Counted from the first letter of the stretch, positions 1 through 12,040 are shown. The stretch is 64,000 bases of DNA from Blasia pusilla (GCA_050084515.1 CM114274.1:16740001-16804000); one strand, 5' to 3'. The notes: a model not told the origin generated them from the letters alone. Made by a program: numbers and translations.

Positions 1-569
<569 letters not shown>

Positions 570-782
570 CCTTTTTACACTAATATAGTTGTTTATAATG
601 ACATATTATTAATTTATAATAATTCTATTAAAAAGGAAAATTTATGTATATGAAGAAAATTCCATGTCATATTCCCTGGTCATTTTTAGTAACTAATTAA
701 TACTATATTATGCCACCTAGGCCTCTCTAGTTATATGTAGTTATATTTTAGTTGTATTGGACTTTAGTTATAAGTGACTAAT
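570..782 (+). repeat. Direct repeat, left copy (about 210 bp)
   Basis: This AT-rich block recurs at 1790-2004 in the same orientation, with shared stretches such as a TTCCATGTCAT core and a nearly identical last 60 bases. The two copies flank the probable solo LTR at 783-1768. They could be a tandem duplication later split by the LTR, or terminal repeats of a small element. Confidence 0.65.
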
Positions 783-1768
783 TGTCGCGACCCTCATAAC
801 CAAACGAACGCCAAGCGGAGCATCAGAACTCTAGCACGCTTACGCTATGATGGTTGCGTCTTAGAGAGTCCAAGAGACGAAACACGCAAATAGAGTTCGT
901 GCGTTTCATGTGTTTATGGTCGCAACCAAGAAACGTGGAGCAAATGTGAACCAAGACTTGAGATGAGTCGAGTCTAGGAAGGTTGGTTTGCAAAGAGGTG
1001 AGAGCCAGATTTGGAACGCAAGTAGCTTTTGGGATTTTGACTGGGTTTCAGGCCATAAATTTTAGTCCCTATATGAGTTTGGGACAAGTAAGGTGGCGTT
1101 CGAAAGGTTGTGCAAAGTTGGTTCCAACGCATCAAAGATCTCAACAAACGTAGAAGGATAGGCTGAGCTATTAGCCAAAAACAATTGAAGAGGTAGTTGG
1201 GTTGAGGGCCAAAATGAGGGGCCCAACTATCTTTTCCCCAAAGTTAGGGAGAGGGCTATGATCCCCATAAGTACTAGGGGGGAGTGTCTCCAAGGATTCT
1301 CAGGACCCAAACCACACTTTGGGCGCCAAAGGGCGGCTTAAGGGCATGAAAGGGAATGGGACTTGGAACTCAAACTTGACCCAAGGGAGTGGATTTTAGA
1401 AGCCACACTTGGATTCCAACATGCGACTCATGTTAGTGAGTCTCGGTTAAGGACTCATTGGAGGTCTATTGGACAGTTGGGATTGCCAAGCGTGCGAACG
1501 TTGTTTAAGGTTCATAAACCGACCAGAAAGTCTGTCATAAGTCTTGAGAGACTTGCATGTGTTGTAAAGCAAAAAAACTAGGAATGTTGAGCTTGATGTG
1601 AGGCCGAGTTAGAGCCTTGAGAGCTGGGTGAGTTAGAGCACTGATCGACCCAGACCCGACTAACATGAGTGTGGGTTTTGGTGCACATCAATAACGAGAG
1701 CGTGTCCTACTGAACACATGCTTCCGAAACACTAAATATTTACGTTCAAAGAGTGTAGGCGCACGACA
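783..1768 (+). mobile_element. Probable solo LTR of a gypsy element
   Basis: The block starts with TGTCGCGACCC and ends with GCACGACA, so it has TG...CA ends and short inverted TGTC/GACA termini. It is flanked by CTAAT (778-782) and CTAAC (1769-1773), a 5-bp target-site duplication with one mismatch. TGTCACGACC starts are common in plant Ty3/gypsy LTRs. The first 170 bases are repeated in inverted orientation at 45340-45503. No coding sequence of an element is present inside, which favours a solo LTR. Confidence 0.55.
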
Positions 1769-1789
1769 CTAACAACCCACGCTTAGTCT

Positions 1790-2004
1790 TTTATGCGCTA
1801 ATCTAGTAATTTACAATGAAATATCATTAATTTATGTATATAATATTTAAAAATATTTTTTACTTATATATAGAAAATTCCATGTCATACCCTTTGGTCA
1901 TTCTTAATTAGTAACTAACTAATACTATATCATGCCACCTAGACCTCTTTAGTTACATGTAGTTATATTTTAGTTGTATTGGACTTTAGTTGTAAGTAAC
2001 TTAG
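1790..2004 (+). repeat. Direct repeat, right copy (about 210 bp)
   Basis: Second copy of the block at 570-782, with scattered substitutions and small indels. Confidence 0.65.
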
Positions 2005-2049
2005 TGCTAAAAATACCATATTCCTACTATTGATCCCCCCCCATACTTA

Positions 2050-2840
2050 CACCTACACATCAGGATTATCAAGGTTCAACACCTTACTAATATCGTGACG
2101 AATGGCCACAGGCCAGGAAAATCCGGCTCTCATCTATAAAGCAAGAAGTAAGGCGAAAAGGAAACCAATGATGTTTGCCTACTAAACCTGTATCCCATTG
2201 CCAACCACAAAAATTATAGGTCCTAATCTCCTAAGTGAACTCTTTGCATGCCATACTTTGCAATCCCCCCTTCACCATCTAGATAACATGCTCGGTTAGA
2301 TAATGTGCCTCAGAATGATCTCGAGACATCGTGGGATGGTCAATCAGCACATGATCCCATAAGGCCTAAAACTCCCTACGAAACTCGATTCCCTAGTTTG
2401 TCAACACTTCTGCTAGTGCATCGTATTAACTTAATTAAGTAAGGTATATCCCACCCCCTCACTCGGCTTGTCAAGTAATATGACCAACTTCGAGAAATGC
2501 TCGAACATCATCAATACATATCACTTGTGGTGCTCCATCAATGGTAAAGGTCTTGCCAAATCCAGACTCCATCGGCAGCCTAAACTCATGATTGGTAGTG
2601 GGTATAATGTTGGATTCGGAGCATTGAATGGTGCTCGTAGCCAATCACATACCATGCATTTGGTGAAAAACTATCAGATGTTAATCTGTATGCCTCATCA
2701 CCAAAACTATAACTTGAGCAAGTTGTTTGTCTATATACTTCATTCCAAAATGTCCCAACTCCTCATGGGCATGTTAAAAAAATCTTGCTCTTTACGAAGG
2801 ATGAGGCACTACTCGCACTCTACCATCCTTTATGATCCGC
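2050..2840 (-). pseudogene. Gypsy integrase fragment, inverted piece
   Basis: Read on the minus strand, this aligns by eye with the integrase core of the full element at 51955-62257. It runs from the segment just before the HHCC zinc-binding region (a GRVRVVPHPS-like stretch near 2830) down to the segment just before the integrase C-terminal region (NLDNPD near 2060). It carries stops and frameshifts. It is the same segment that is missing from the neighbouring plus-strand remnant at 2860-4290, so the two pieces probably come from one element. Confidence 0.75.
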
Positions 2841-3849
2841 ACTTTCTGGTTTCTTCTTAAGCATGTCCAAACTTTTCTGTCAATATCAATCATAATGACG
2901 CACTTGTCCATTTTTATGAGAGAAAGTGTTTGGTTGTAGTAGGGGCCATTGCGTATTTTAAATGTTATTTGTTTGGTCATCCCTTCATCCTTGTCATTGA
3001 TCATTCACCATTGAAATGGTTGATGGAGTCTGACAAACTTATAAGGAAGCTTCTCTTAGCTTGCTAAATGGGATTTGTTGTTGCAAGAGTATGATTTCCA
3101 GCAAGTGGTACATTGACCTAGGAGGCTCAACCAAGATGCAAGTGGGTGGAGTTAAAAACTATATCGAAATCAAAGTTAACAAGATGCAACTTGAGCTTGT
3201 TGGCATGGTGACCATGATGAAGAGATGGTGCCTAGATGGCACACATATGCCTATTGGTTTTGTTGGCTATGGAGAGCTATAAAGCATCAACTTTGACGTT
3301 GAGGCCAAATGAAGAGTCCTTAGATCTCGAGGTCGGTGAGGAGGTGACATATGCACAAGATATCCACGAGGATGAGGTAGTCTTGGAGTATTTGCACATC
3401 GGTAGGATAGAGAGCATAGTGGGTGCGAGAGAGCGAGATATGATCCTACAATGAGCCTGACGGTTTAAGTAGGAGGGGACATATGTTTTGCGAGTTTGGG
3501 AGGATTCCTAGAGGATGGAGACATTTCGGAGAGTCATGCCCATGACTTCAAGAATATAGTGCTTCCACAACATCGGGACACGTTGAGATATGTGAGTTTT
3601 TAGGAAAAAGGCTACCGACCGACAATCCGGAGGTTCCACCAAGAAGACTATGTCTATCTACAGGAAATATGCGACATTTTGGACTTTGGATGTGACAACA
3701 AGATACACCATTATAAGGGTGCATGATTTTCCCCATATGGAGTTCTTCTATTTGAGGGATATGATGGTATGGTTTGGAAGGACCATAAGTGTAATTTTGC
3801 GCCATTTCATCTTCACAACATTGATGGTACACTCGACTCAAGCTTGGAA

Positions 3850-3990
3850 ATGGTACCTACAAGCCCGTAGTGGATGTTGTGTGGGGTTTCTAGAGGTAGC
3901 CACAATACTAGTTTGTGATGGTTATTCGAGAGGGTGGAAAATGGCATGTTTGACGCAACCCCTAGTTTAAGTTCCTTGGGGAAAATAAAT
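3850..3990 (+). pseudogene. PHD finger relic in the gypsy remnant
   Basis: The stretch ILVCDGYSRGWKMACL keeps part of the PHD pattern. The third zinc ligand C and the final C of the CxxC-x4-H-x2-C block remain, but one Cys is now Tyr and the His is now Lys. Its position after the integrase tail matches the PHD fingers of both full elements, so the domain belongs to the family and is not a chance addition to one copy. Confidence 0.7.
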
Positions 3991-4170
3991 ATGCCCTAGA
4001 TGTACAAACGATAGGTAGTGAAACATTTAAACTTGCTTGTGTGGCATGGATGATAAGAGGGCAATTAATGATGTAGCCATCTATGCATCTAGCCTTCTTG
4101 CTCATAGCATCTTAGCATCTTAGAGGTGTATATAACAACAAAGTAGAGATAGACAACTATATGGAGTTAG

Positions 4171-4194
4171 AAGGACCTAACCACTAGTTAGGGG
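4171..4194 (+). promoter_or_regulatory. Hairpin plus polypurine tract of the gypsy remnant
   Basis: CCTAAC and GTTAGG arms lie directly before an AGGGGGG tract. The same arrangement occurs at 38522-38543 and, inverted, at 52730-52755. The polypurine tract would prime plus-strand DNA synthesis during reverse transcription. Confidence 0.65.
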
Positions 4195-4290
4195 GGCGAT
4201 TGGAGATATTTTGATAATAACTTGCATCCATAGTTATGTTAGGGGGATGATTGAGTTAGTCTAGTGTTTGTGTGTTTGATGAGTGATAGT

Positions 4291-4597
4291 TGTGGACAAT
4301 TGCTAAAGAAGCATAACTGGCGGGAAACGGCTCTCACACTCAAACACCACCATGGAGAATAAAATTTGCAATAAGAGAATGAGTGGAGGCTGGCCCCCTT
4401 CTCAATTATAGGGTATGTACAAGCAATCCTAATCCTAACCTTAACCATAGTCTCGAGTTAGACTAATAGTGATTAACTAATCCTAGTTAAAATAATCGCG
4501 CTTAAATGACTAACCAAGATTAAGCTTCCGTACTTCGTGTGAGTACCAAATATAGCAGTTAAGGTGTTTCATGAGTTTGACTATAACTCAATCTTCA
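4291..4597 (-). repeat. Copia 3' LTR
   Basis: Direct repeat of 8874-9176 with about 90% identity by eye. In the element's sense it starts TGAAGATTGAG and ends CCACA. The purine tract AGGGGGAG lies just inside it at 4601-4608 (complement). Confidence 0.9.
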
Positions 4598-4599
4598 AT

Positions 4600-5110
4600 A
4601 CTCCCCCTGAAGCTTATGTCGATATCTCTTACGCCTAAATCATTTCTAAAGATCTCAAACTTATCTCTAAACAATGCCTTCGTAAAGATGTCAGCAATTT
4701 GCTGATCTGTATCTATATACACAAGATCAATTTCTCCTGCAAGCACTTTCTCTCTGATAAAATGATAGTGCACATCAACATGCTTTATTCAAGCATGAAA
4801 CATAGGGTTATTAGCAAGCTTGATGCTATTAATATTTTCTGCATATATTATACTAGGTCCTACGTTACTAACACCAATCTCAACAAGTAATCGATGAAGC
4901 CACACCTCCTCACATGTTGTATTGGTTGCTCTTTTGTACTAAGCCTCTATTGAAGATAAAGCAAATGTGGGTTGCTTTTTTGAAGCCCAATTTATAGCTA
5001 TGCTTCCCAAAATAAATGAATAACTAGATATGGAGTGTTGATCAGACACACTTCCGTATAATCCTCCTCACAACATCAATGTGAGGTTTTTGAGGTGCTT
5101 GCATAAATTA
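4600..5110 (-). pseudogene. Copia RNase H region
   Basis: Minus-strand translation ends with HYHFIREKVLAGEIDL and QIADIFTKAL, the conserved C-terminal end of copia RNase H, at 4588-4800. The upstream part is broken by stops. This domain would degrade the RNA strand of the RNA-DNA hybrid during replication. Confidence 0.85.
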
Positions 5111-5960
5111 GCTCTATAGCCCAACTATATAGCTCAAGTCTGGCCTGATTATAGTCAAATAGATCAAACTTCCAACCATGCGCATGTACATATTAGAATT
5201 TGCAAGCACCTCTCCTTCATCCACTCTTAGCTTCACACTCTGGTCCAATGGTATAGAGATGGGCTTACAAGCAATCATATCATATTTTGAAAGCATGTCA
5301 AGAGCATATTATCATTGTAGTAACCACATGCTCCCTCCAACCTTGATACATTCAACACTTAGGACGTACTTGAGTTCTCCCAAGTCCTTCATATCAAAGT
5401 CTGCTTGTAACTTCAGCTTGACTTGTTGTATCATTTCTTCAGTACTTCCAGTAATCAAGAGATCGTCAACATAGAATACAATAATAACCATATGATCTTG
5501 TCCTCTCAAGACATATAATGAGGAGTCAGAATCACATACCCTAAATCCCAACTCTTGTAAGACGTATGTAATTTGCCATACCAAGCTCTTGGAGCTTATT
5601 TGAGCCCGTATAGAGCTTTCTTCAACCTGCATACTCAAAATGGAAAATCAGGATGCTCATATCCATGTGGTTGGCTCATATATATCTCCTCATATAGATC
5701 TCCATTCAAGAAGGCATTCTTGATGTCCATGTGATTTAATCTCCATTTCTTACTTACTCCAACTGCAACCATTGTTCTCGTAGTCGTCATCTTTGCAATA
5801 GGGCACAAATTTTCCTCATAATCAATGCCATATTGTTGTGCATAACTCTTGGCCACCAATCTCGCTTTGTATCTATTAACTATATCATCTTGATTGCGTT
5901 TGATTTTGTAAACCTATTTGCAACCAATAGCTTCCTTACCGGAAGGTATATCAACCAGCT
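5110..5960 (-). pseudogene. Copia reverse transcriptase
   Basis: Minus-strand pieces show the copia reverse transcriptase in order. RLVAKSYAQQYGIDYEE lies near 5850, AFLNGDLYEEIYMSQP near 5700, and the catalytic YVDD within VFYVDDLLITGS near 5470. Near 5150 is GSLIYLTIIRPDLSY, from the connection to RNase H. Stops and shifts near 5300 and 5635 break it into three frames. The YVDD motif is intact, so loss of function comes from the frame breaks. Confidence 0.9.
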
Positions 5961-7182
5961 CTCATGTTTGTTGATGGCCTAATGCAGCAAGCTCTTCCTC
6001 CATAGCTTCAAGTTATTGAACTTTATTTGTAGCTTCTTCAAAATAATCCGGCTCCTCTTCTTGAAGGGTAGTCATCATATATGCATTATGTATTGTAAGG
6101 AAATCTTCATTAATGAATCTATGAACAAGATGTGTAACTCTACTTGATCTACGAAGTTGTTGTTCGGAGGTAGATGCCTCTGACACCTGACTCGAGCTCT
6201 GACTAGTGTCAACAGATTGAATACGTACTCTTTCCATCCATGGACTCACAGATTTAACTGATGAATCTAGGACCTCTCCTAATCCTGCACTAGTACTTGG
6301 GGAATTTGAAGGCAATGTCGGTTGGTTTACAATCATATTCTCCCCCTCAACAGACGAGTTTAGAGGTGGAATAGGCTCAGATGGGGCATACCATGACTTT
6401 AGCTTATCAAAGATAATATCGCGACTAATAACAAGCTGCCTAGAGGATGGAATGTAGCACTTATATCCCTTAGTTCCATCAACGTAGCCAATGAAGATAC
6501 ATCTTTCAGACTTGGGGTCTAATTTTTTACGTCTCTCAGAAGGAACATGAGCATAACAAATACAGCCAAATACTTTCAAGAAGGAAAAATCAGGTTTACT
6601 TCCTTTGAAGACTTCGAATGGAGTCTTATCATGAACTCATGTTGTTGGAATTCGGTTGATTAAGAAGACTGCACACGCTATAGCCTCTGCCCAATGCACC
6701 TCATGCATGTTCTTCTCATTAAGCATAGCTGGTGCCACCTCAACAATATGTCAATTCTTCCTCTCATCCACTCCATTTTATTGCGGAGTGTAAGAGCAAG
6801 TCAGTTGACGTTGGATACCATTTTGACGTAAAGAGTCATCAAACTTTGTTGAAACATACTCTCCTCCTCCATCACAATGCAATTTCAGAATGTGATCTTC
6901 AGTCTACTTCTCTACTAGAACTCTGAATGTTTGGAACACTGAGAATGCCTCTGACTTGGCTTTCAGAAAGTATACACGTATATACTTAGAGAAGTCATCA
7001 ATAAATGAAACAAAGTATTGGAAACCACTGAGGCTATGTTGTGATGTTGTCCACACATCATTGTGGATCAACTACAATATCTTGAATGCTCTTCTTTCTT
7101 GCTTTGGAAAAGGAAATCTAGCTTGTTTTCCAAATTGGCAAGCAGGACATACCTTTAACGTAGCAGGACTCGCTAATTTAGG
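5960..7182 (-). pseudogene. Copia integrase
   Basis: This covers the integrase catalytic core and C-terminal region. Near 7000 is the FIDDFSKYIRVYFLK region, near 6850 LHCDGGGEYVS, and near 6720 the glutamate region. The long open part at 6013-6579 begins with KVFGCICYAHVP and contains the typical CIFIGY and GYKCY motifs of plant copia integrase C-termini. Several TAG and TGA codons interrupt the core. In a live element it would insert cDNA into the genome. Confidence 0.88.
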
Positions 7183-7674
7183 AAGTCCTATTACTATATT
7201 AGATGATGAAAGACTTTATAATCTTTGAAGATTCATATGTCCAATTTTCTTATGTCACACATTTATATCTGTGACTTGTTGGCCGATTTGACCATATTTT
7301 GTTGTTTGAATATCTGGCATAGAAATATCTAATTTGAATATTTTTCCAGATCTAGTTCCTTTGGCTATCGTAGTTTGGTCATCCATTGTTTGAATGAAAC
7401 AACCATCTGTGTTAAACTTCACTTGATAAGTCCTATTACTATATTAGATGATGAAAGATTTTGTAATCTTTGAAGATTCATATGTCCAATTCTCTTATGT
7501 CACACATTTAGATCTATGACTTGTTAGCCGATTTGACCATACATTATTGTTTGAATATCTGGCATAGAAATATCTAATTTAAATATTTTTCCAGATCTAG
7601 TTCCTTTGGCTATCGTAGTCTAGTCATCCATTATTTCAATGAAACAACCATCTGTGTTAAACTTCACTTGATAA
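7183..7674 (-). repeat. Tandem duplication of about 246 bp in copia pol
   Basis: The blocks 7183-7428 and 7429-7674 are nearly identical direct repeats. Each encodes the pre-integrase zinc region (GHMNLQRLQNLSSS). The duplication lies wholly inside the element and must post-date or coincide with its insertion. Confidence 0.9.
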
Positions 7675-7676
7675 GC

Positions 7677-8153
7677 CTATTCTACTATCTCTCCTACACA
7701 GATCAAGTTTCTTGCGATGGTAGGAACATAGAGAAAATTTTCAAGGACACAAAGATCATTTGATGCTATTGGAATTTTATCGGTATGCGTGATATGATGT
7801 TGAGTCTCATCTCCTCTAAGCAGAATTTCAGGATCTTTTACCGGCTCCAAACTACTGAACCATTTAGCTTGTGAGGTTATGTGATTTGATGCATCAGAGT
7901 CAATGTACCAATCTGATGTCGAGCCTTTTTTGACCATTGCTTCCATATGATGAGTCATGACCAAGAGATGCTCCGTTTGTGAATGTTGTTGTTTTTGGTA
8001 GTGCTCTTGCTGTTGTTGCTCTACATAGTTTTTTGTTGTAAGGCTCATGTTCTCATATCTGCCTTCTTCTTCAAACAAAACTTTGCATAGTGACCCTTTA
8101 TCCCACAATAATTGCAAGAACGAAGGACCCTTTGCTACTGACCTCGACTCCAA
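7677..8153 (-). pseudogene. Copia Gag end and protease
   Basis: The minus-strand frame contains WYIDSDASNHIT near 7900, the copia protease active site, with Asp where the usual DSGAS motif has Gly. In an adjacent frame at about 8085-8126 is a CCHC zinc knuckle, CNYCGIKGHYAKFC, which ends Gag. A frameshift therefore separates the knuckle from the protease. The altered active-site Gly would be expected to disable the protease. Confidence 0.85.
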
Positions 8154-8209
8154 CGATTTCCACCATCACCATTTATGTCTGGTATTGGTTTGTAGTTGAT
8201 TGAATGACG

Positions 8210-8512
8210 TTATATTGAGTGCCTCTTCCTCCATATGCTTGATATCCACCACGACAACGGAAGCTTCTGCCACGATTCACCTCTGTTCGATCCATAACGT
8301 GCAGATAACACACTCTCTTGCAGACTAGACGAGCTACTGCTACCTACTAGGCGTATCTCTTCACTGATTAATAGTGGGACTAATTCTTGAAAGGTTGGAT
8401 ACCTCTCTCTCATAGAGATAGAGGTCTCAAAGGACTTGTAATCCTTTGGAAGGCCTTGAAGAGTGAACAAAATCAGATCATCATCTTCTACTGTCACTCC
8501 AATACTATTCAA
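8210..8512 (-). pseudogene. Copia Gag fragment
   Basis: The minus-strand frame carries LFTLQGLPKDYKSFETSI, typical of the UBN2-type Gag of plant copia elements, followed by a Ser-rich linker. It is broken before the zinc knuckle. The start region upstream (8512-8860) holds no clear coding sequence. Confidence 0.8.
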
Positions 8513-8861
8513 CTAAACTTTTCTTCACTAATTGCACTTTTCTACATTGAAATTGTTACTGCATGAGCTCAAAATGTCATAATCGAGCGATTTTGGATAG
8601 GTTGGAAAGCTTTCGACGAGCTCTACAAGATGGCTGTAAATGGAATTTGGCGTCGTTCTAGCCGATGCGGACCTAGATGGCTAAATCGATCGGGAAAGCC
8701 CTAAAAAATGCCTCCAAAGTTTTATCATCGTCAAAGCTCCACGTGAAATCTGCACCCATTGAGCTGTGAATAGAATTTCCTTCTCCCAAACTGAAATTTT
8801 GCCTTCTCTTGCCTCTCGTCTCTCTTCAAATACCAAGAATTTCAAGTGATGTTCTCCTATC

Positions 8862-8873
8862 GCTCTGATATCA
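8862..8873 (-). promoter_or_regulatory. Copia primer-binding site
   Basis: On the minus strand TGATATCAGAGC follows the 5' LTR directly. It differs by one base from TGGTATCAGAGC, the usual plant copia site that pairs with the 3' end of initiator-Met tRNA. Confidence 0.85.
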
Positions 8874-9176
8874 TGTGGATAAACTCCTAAGAAGCGTAAT
8901 TTGTGGGAAACGACTCTCACACACCACGATGGAGAACAAAATTTGCAATGAGAGAATGAGGGGAGGCTTGCCCCCTTCTCAATTATATAGGATATGTACA
9001 AGAAACACTAACCCTAACCTTAACCATAGTCTCGAGTTAGACTAACTATGATTATCTAACCCTAGTTAAGATAATCCCGCTTAACTGACTAACCAAGATT
9101 AAGCTTCCCTACTTCGTGTGAGTACCAAATGTAATAGTCAACGTGTTTCATGAGCTTGACTGTAACTCAATCTTCA
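8874..9176 (-). repeat. Copia 5' LTR
   Basis: Direct repeat of 4291-4597. It would hold the promoter of the element. Confidence 0.9.
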
Positions 9177-9179
9177 ATA

Positions 9180-10160
9180 GAAATGTGATCAGATTTTTAT
9201 CAGCATGGATCTCCATTGGTACCTCCCCAAACTGAGCCAGTAGAATGTCGTGGGGAGTGGTTTTCATTTCTAACAGCATGGATCTCAATTGGTACCTCCC
9301 CAAATTGAGCCAGTAGAATGTCGTGGGGAGTGGGGAGTGGTTTTCCTAATGCTCAGGGTGTGACGCATGAAGAGTTTCTGGGGGACCTCAAGGCCTTGGG
9401 GCCAAGCCTTGGGGCTGGGGCCCCACATCTCAGATGCATAGAGTGTGGTTGGGATCACCAGAGTTTTGAAGAGATGGAGTTTCTGTGGAATATGCCAGAG
9501 TTCCATTCTTTTGCAAGTGGATTGTAGCAGGTGTAGACCCCTCAAGCCTGCATTGATCTTGTTGCGGCTCCCATTGGTTCTCCATTAGTTGTTGGGTTTG
9601 AGTTGCATCCCCAGGTATATGTACTCACCCACAATGTCAATGGTCTCTCTTCTCAGTCCGTGGCTGAAGGTGAAAGTGTGTGACCGTTGTGCCATAGGGA
9701 GCTGTGATCCAAAGATGATTATCTTCATTTTCAGCAAGTTGACTTCCATGCTTGATTTTTTGTAGAAGCGTGATAGTGCATTCACGTAAAGTTGGAGCCC
9801 GTGTGATGTTCTAGGCATCAGAACTATATCTTCTGCATACATTAGCAAGGGGATGAGGGAGTGTGCTAGCTCTGATGGATCTCCATTCACTCCAGAGAGC
9901 ACCTCTTCAAGTTCGTCAAGGTAGAGCCCAAACAATATAGGTGAGAGGGGGCATCCTTGTTTGGCTCCGGTGTTGGAAGATAAAGTTTCAGATCTGCCCC
10001 TCTTAGTGGCAATCTGTGCAAACATCTAAGCATATAAGACCTTGATTTTTGTAAGTTGTGGTGGGACATCCAACTCTTCAAGTCCTTTCCAAAGAAGTGG
10101 CCTTAGGATTGGCCCAATTGCCTTCCTTGCAAATTTGAATATCTGAGCCTGGCACCCTAG
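9180..10160 (-). pseudogene. LINE reverse transcriptase fragment
   Basis: On the minus strand the LINE-type palm motifs are seen in order. GAKQGCPLSPILFGLYLDE lies near 9950, LLMYAEDIVLM near 9840 (the catalytic YADD is YAED here), and LYASEMWGPS near 9420. The 5' part begins near 10160 (WKGLEELDVPPQL). Stops and a frameshift near 9580 make it non-functional. Near 9190-9345 an imperfect 75-bp tandem duplication lies in the coding part. Confidence 0.88.
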
Positions 10161-10900
10161 GACATCCTCTGGAGAGGGAGAGAGATAATAAATGAATGAA
10201 TAGATTTATTGTCCACCGGGACCCCACAGGACCATGGGATTTAGTTTTGAGACTTAACAACAATTTTGGAGAGAGAGCAAGCACCAGCGAGGGCCTCTGA
10301 GCCATGTGAGTGTCGATGGTCTTCACACAACTATGCAAGAATTTAGCAATCTGAATATGATTTTGCCTAGCCATGAATGGGAGGACTTTGGGAGCTCAAT
10401 GATCAAAGAGATCCGAGAAGTCAAGCCTAATGTGATTGTGAAAGGTGCAGTCAAAGAGGTAGCGATGTTCATCATCAATGAGCCCTGAGTTGCAAAATCT
10501 ACATAATCTATCCTCCCTTTTCTTCTATGAGAATTTTCCTTTCACAATCTCAAGGTCAGTAGAGCCATATCCGAATCTCGCTAATGTATGATGTAACTTA
10601 GTGGGAATGGGGGCAAAGATGTAAGAGGCTTGCTACATGGATCTACAATTGTTCATGAGGATGTGGTAGCACCTCATTCTTTCACCATTTTTGTGAAATG
10701 TAGGGAGGGTCAACAACCCTCCCTTCATCTCCCTGAAAATACGTTCCTATAGGACTGATTCCTCACTAGATATCCCAATTATCCCTCATCCACCAATCTG
10801 ATGTTTTGTTTCCCCATGTAATCCCCCATGGTCAAGATTCACACGCTCACATAGACAAGCCCATTATGGATCGAATAATGCACAACTCGAAAAACTGACA
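10160..10900 (-). pseudogene. LINE C-terminal zinc-binding fragment
   Basis: Minus-strand translation near 10540-10440 gives LCRFCNSGLIDDEHRYLFDC, the CxxC...H...C zinc region (zf-RVT) at the C-terminus of plant LINE ORF2 proteins. It is preceded by the LARFGYGSTDLEIVKGKFS lead-in. It lies upstream (in sense) of the reverse transcriptase piece at 9180-10160, so the two are from separate copies or were rearranged. Confidence 0.75.
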
Positions 10901-12040
10901 AGCAAATTCTCTTTTTGTTTCTTTTTAGTATGCTTCATCTTTAGATATAAGATTTCCTTTAGCTATAAAATTAGATGTGTAAAGGCATAACCTTCTAATG
11001 TTCTAGCTCGATGTCGCTCTGAAATGGTAAACATATACCCAACGTGCTCTCACCAAAGAGATGAGAGTAAACACACAATGTGTGACATATGTAAACATCT
11101 AGAATGTGTGATTGTATGTAAATCCTAGCCCACTATTAACACAAGAGACTTCAAGCTTAATACACCATTAGAGCCTCTCCTTAACTAGGTATATCCCTTC
11201 CTCGCCCCAAGGTTCCAAGAGGGTGATCTACATACTCGTCCGCATACATAGGTCATCCTTGTAAGAACTTCAAGAAACTTCTAAGAAGATCCCAAGAAAG
11301 CCCCCTATACGCCGAATTGTATTCATAAGTCAACTGGATTTTCTTGGCTCCTCCATTCTTAGCCACACATAGCTTCTCTACTTAGCCATACTACCTAAAC
11401 TACACTAGCGTGAAAAGGATACAAGGATGCTCCTCCATAGTTGTGCTTAGTACCTTAGGGTGCGCATTTTCTTGTGATGCCTTGTGTCGTAGGGACATTG
11501 AACCCAATTGCATGGATGAGTAGCTCTATCACGCTTGTCACTCGACCAAGTTTGTCGAAGAAAGGAAATTAGGGATGATGGAGTGGGCAATTAAGGAAGG
11601 CAGTGGGAAATGAAGGGAATTGTCCTTTACTCTAATTTGATTTATGCGAGGTAAATTGACCCCTTGTAGAATCTTCTAAGTTTGATTAGGGCCCCTACAT
11701 GTAATTTTTTTTTCATGGCCGGGCAAGCTATCAAGTGCATCATCTTGGTTCAAGTGTTCCTACTTGGTGTTGATTAAGCCCTTGTTTTGAGATGCACATT
11801 TTTCTTTTCTCGAGAAGTGATATGGTTTTGTGTGGGTCAATACTAATTCCTTATTCCTTTGTGTGACTATAAATGCTACAAATCCCACAAAAAAAAAAAA
11901 AAAAAAAACGAAACGAAAGATCTCAAACCGGTTTGAGATCTTGAGGTCAAGAACGAAAGACCCAATTCTACAACCTACTTAGGATTCAATGACGCTAATT
12001 GCAACCAAGTTTAGAGACTTTCTTTACATAAATATCCATT
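10900..12040. other. Intergenic stretch, no gene seen
   Basis: No protein-like frame is visible. A poly(A) run of about 20 lies at 11889-11908, followed by a perfect 26-bp palindrome at 11917-11942. Confidence 0.6.
11917..11942. repeat. Perfect 26-bp palindrome
   Basis: The left half AAGATCTCAAACC is followed directly by its exact reverse complement, centred on CC/GG. It lies 8 bases after a poly(A) run. Confidence 0.9.

Larger units (their letters stand above)
2860..4290 (+). pseudogene. Gypsy remnant: RNase H, integrase C-terminus, PHD relic
   Basis: Plus-strand remnant of the same gypsy family as 28968-39127. The end of RNase H is visible near 2900-3060 (PLKWLMESDK). The linker to the integrase follows and stops at YVLRVWED near 3510. 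The sequence then jumps over the whole integrase core to the C-terminal region (FRRVMP near 3530, DGMVWKDH near 3770) and a decayed PHD finger. The polypurine tract and start of the 3' terminal repeat follow at about 4186-4290, where the copia element interrupts. Many stops make it non-functional. Confidence 0.8.
4291..9176 (-). mobile_element. Ty1/copia retrotransposon, nearly full length, decayed
   Basis: The element has two LTRs of about 305 bp (4291-4597 and 8874-9176) with TG...CA ends. Next to the right LTR is a tRNA primer site (8862-8873), and next to the left LTR a purine tract. The coding order on the minus strand is Gag, protease, integrase, reverse transcriptase and RNase H, the copia order. 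Flanks ATAGT (4286-4290) and ATAGA (9177-9181) are a probable 5-bp target-site duplication with one mismatch. The element landed in the 3' end of the gypsy remnant. Numerous stops, frameshifts and an internal tandem duplication make it inactive. Confidence 0.92.
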
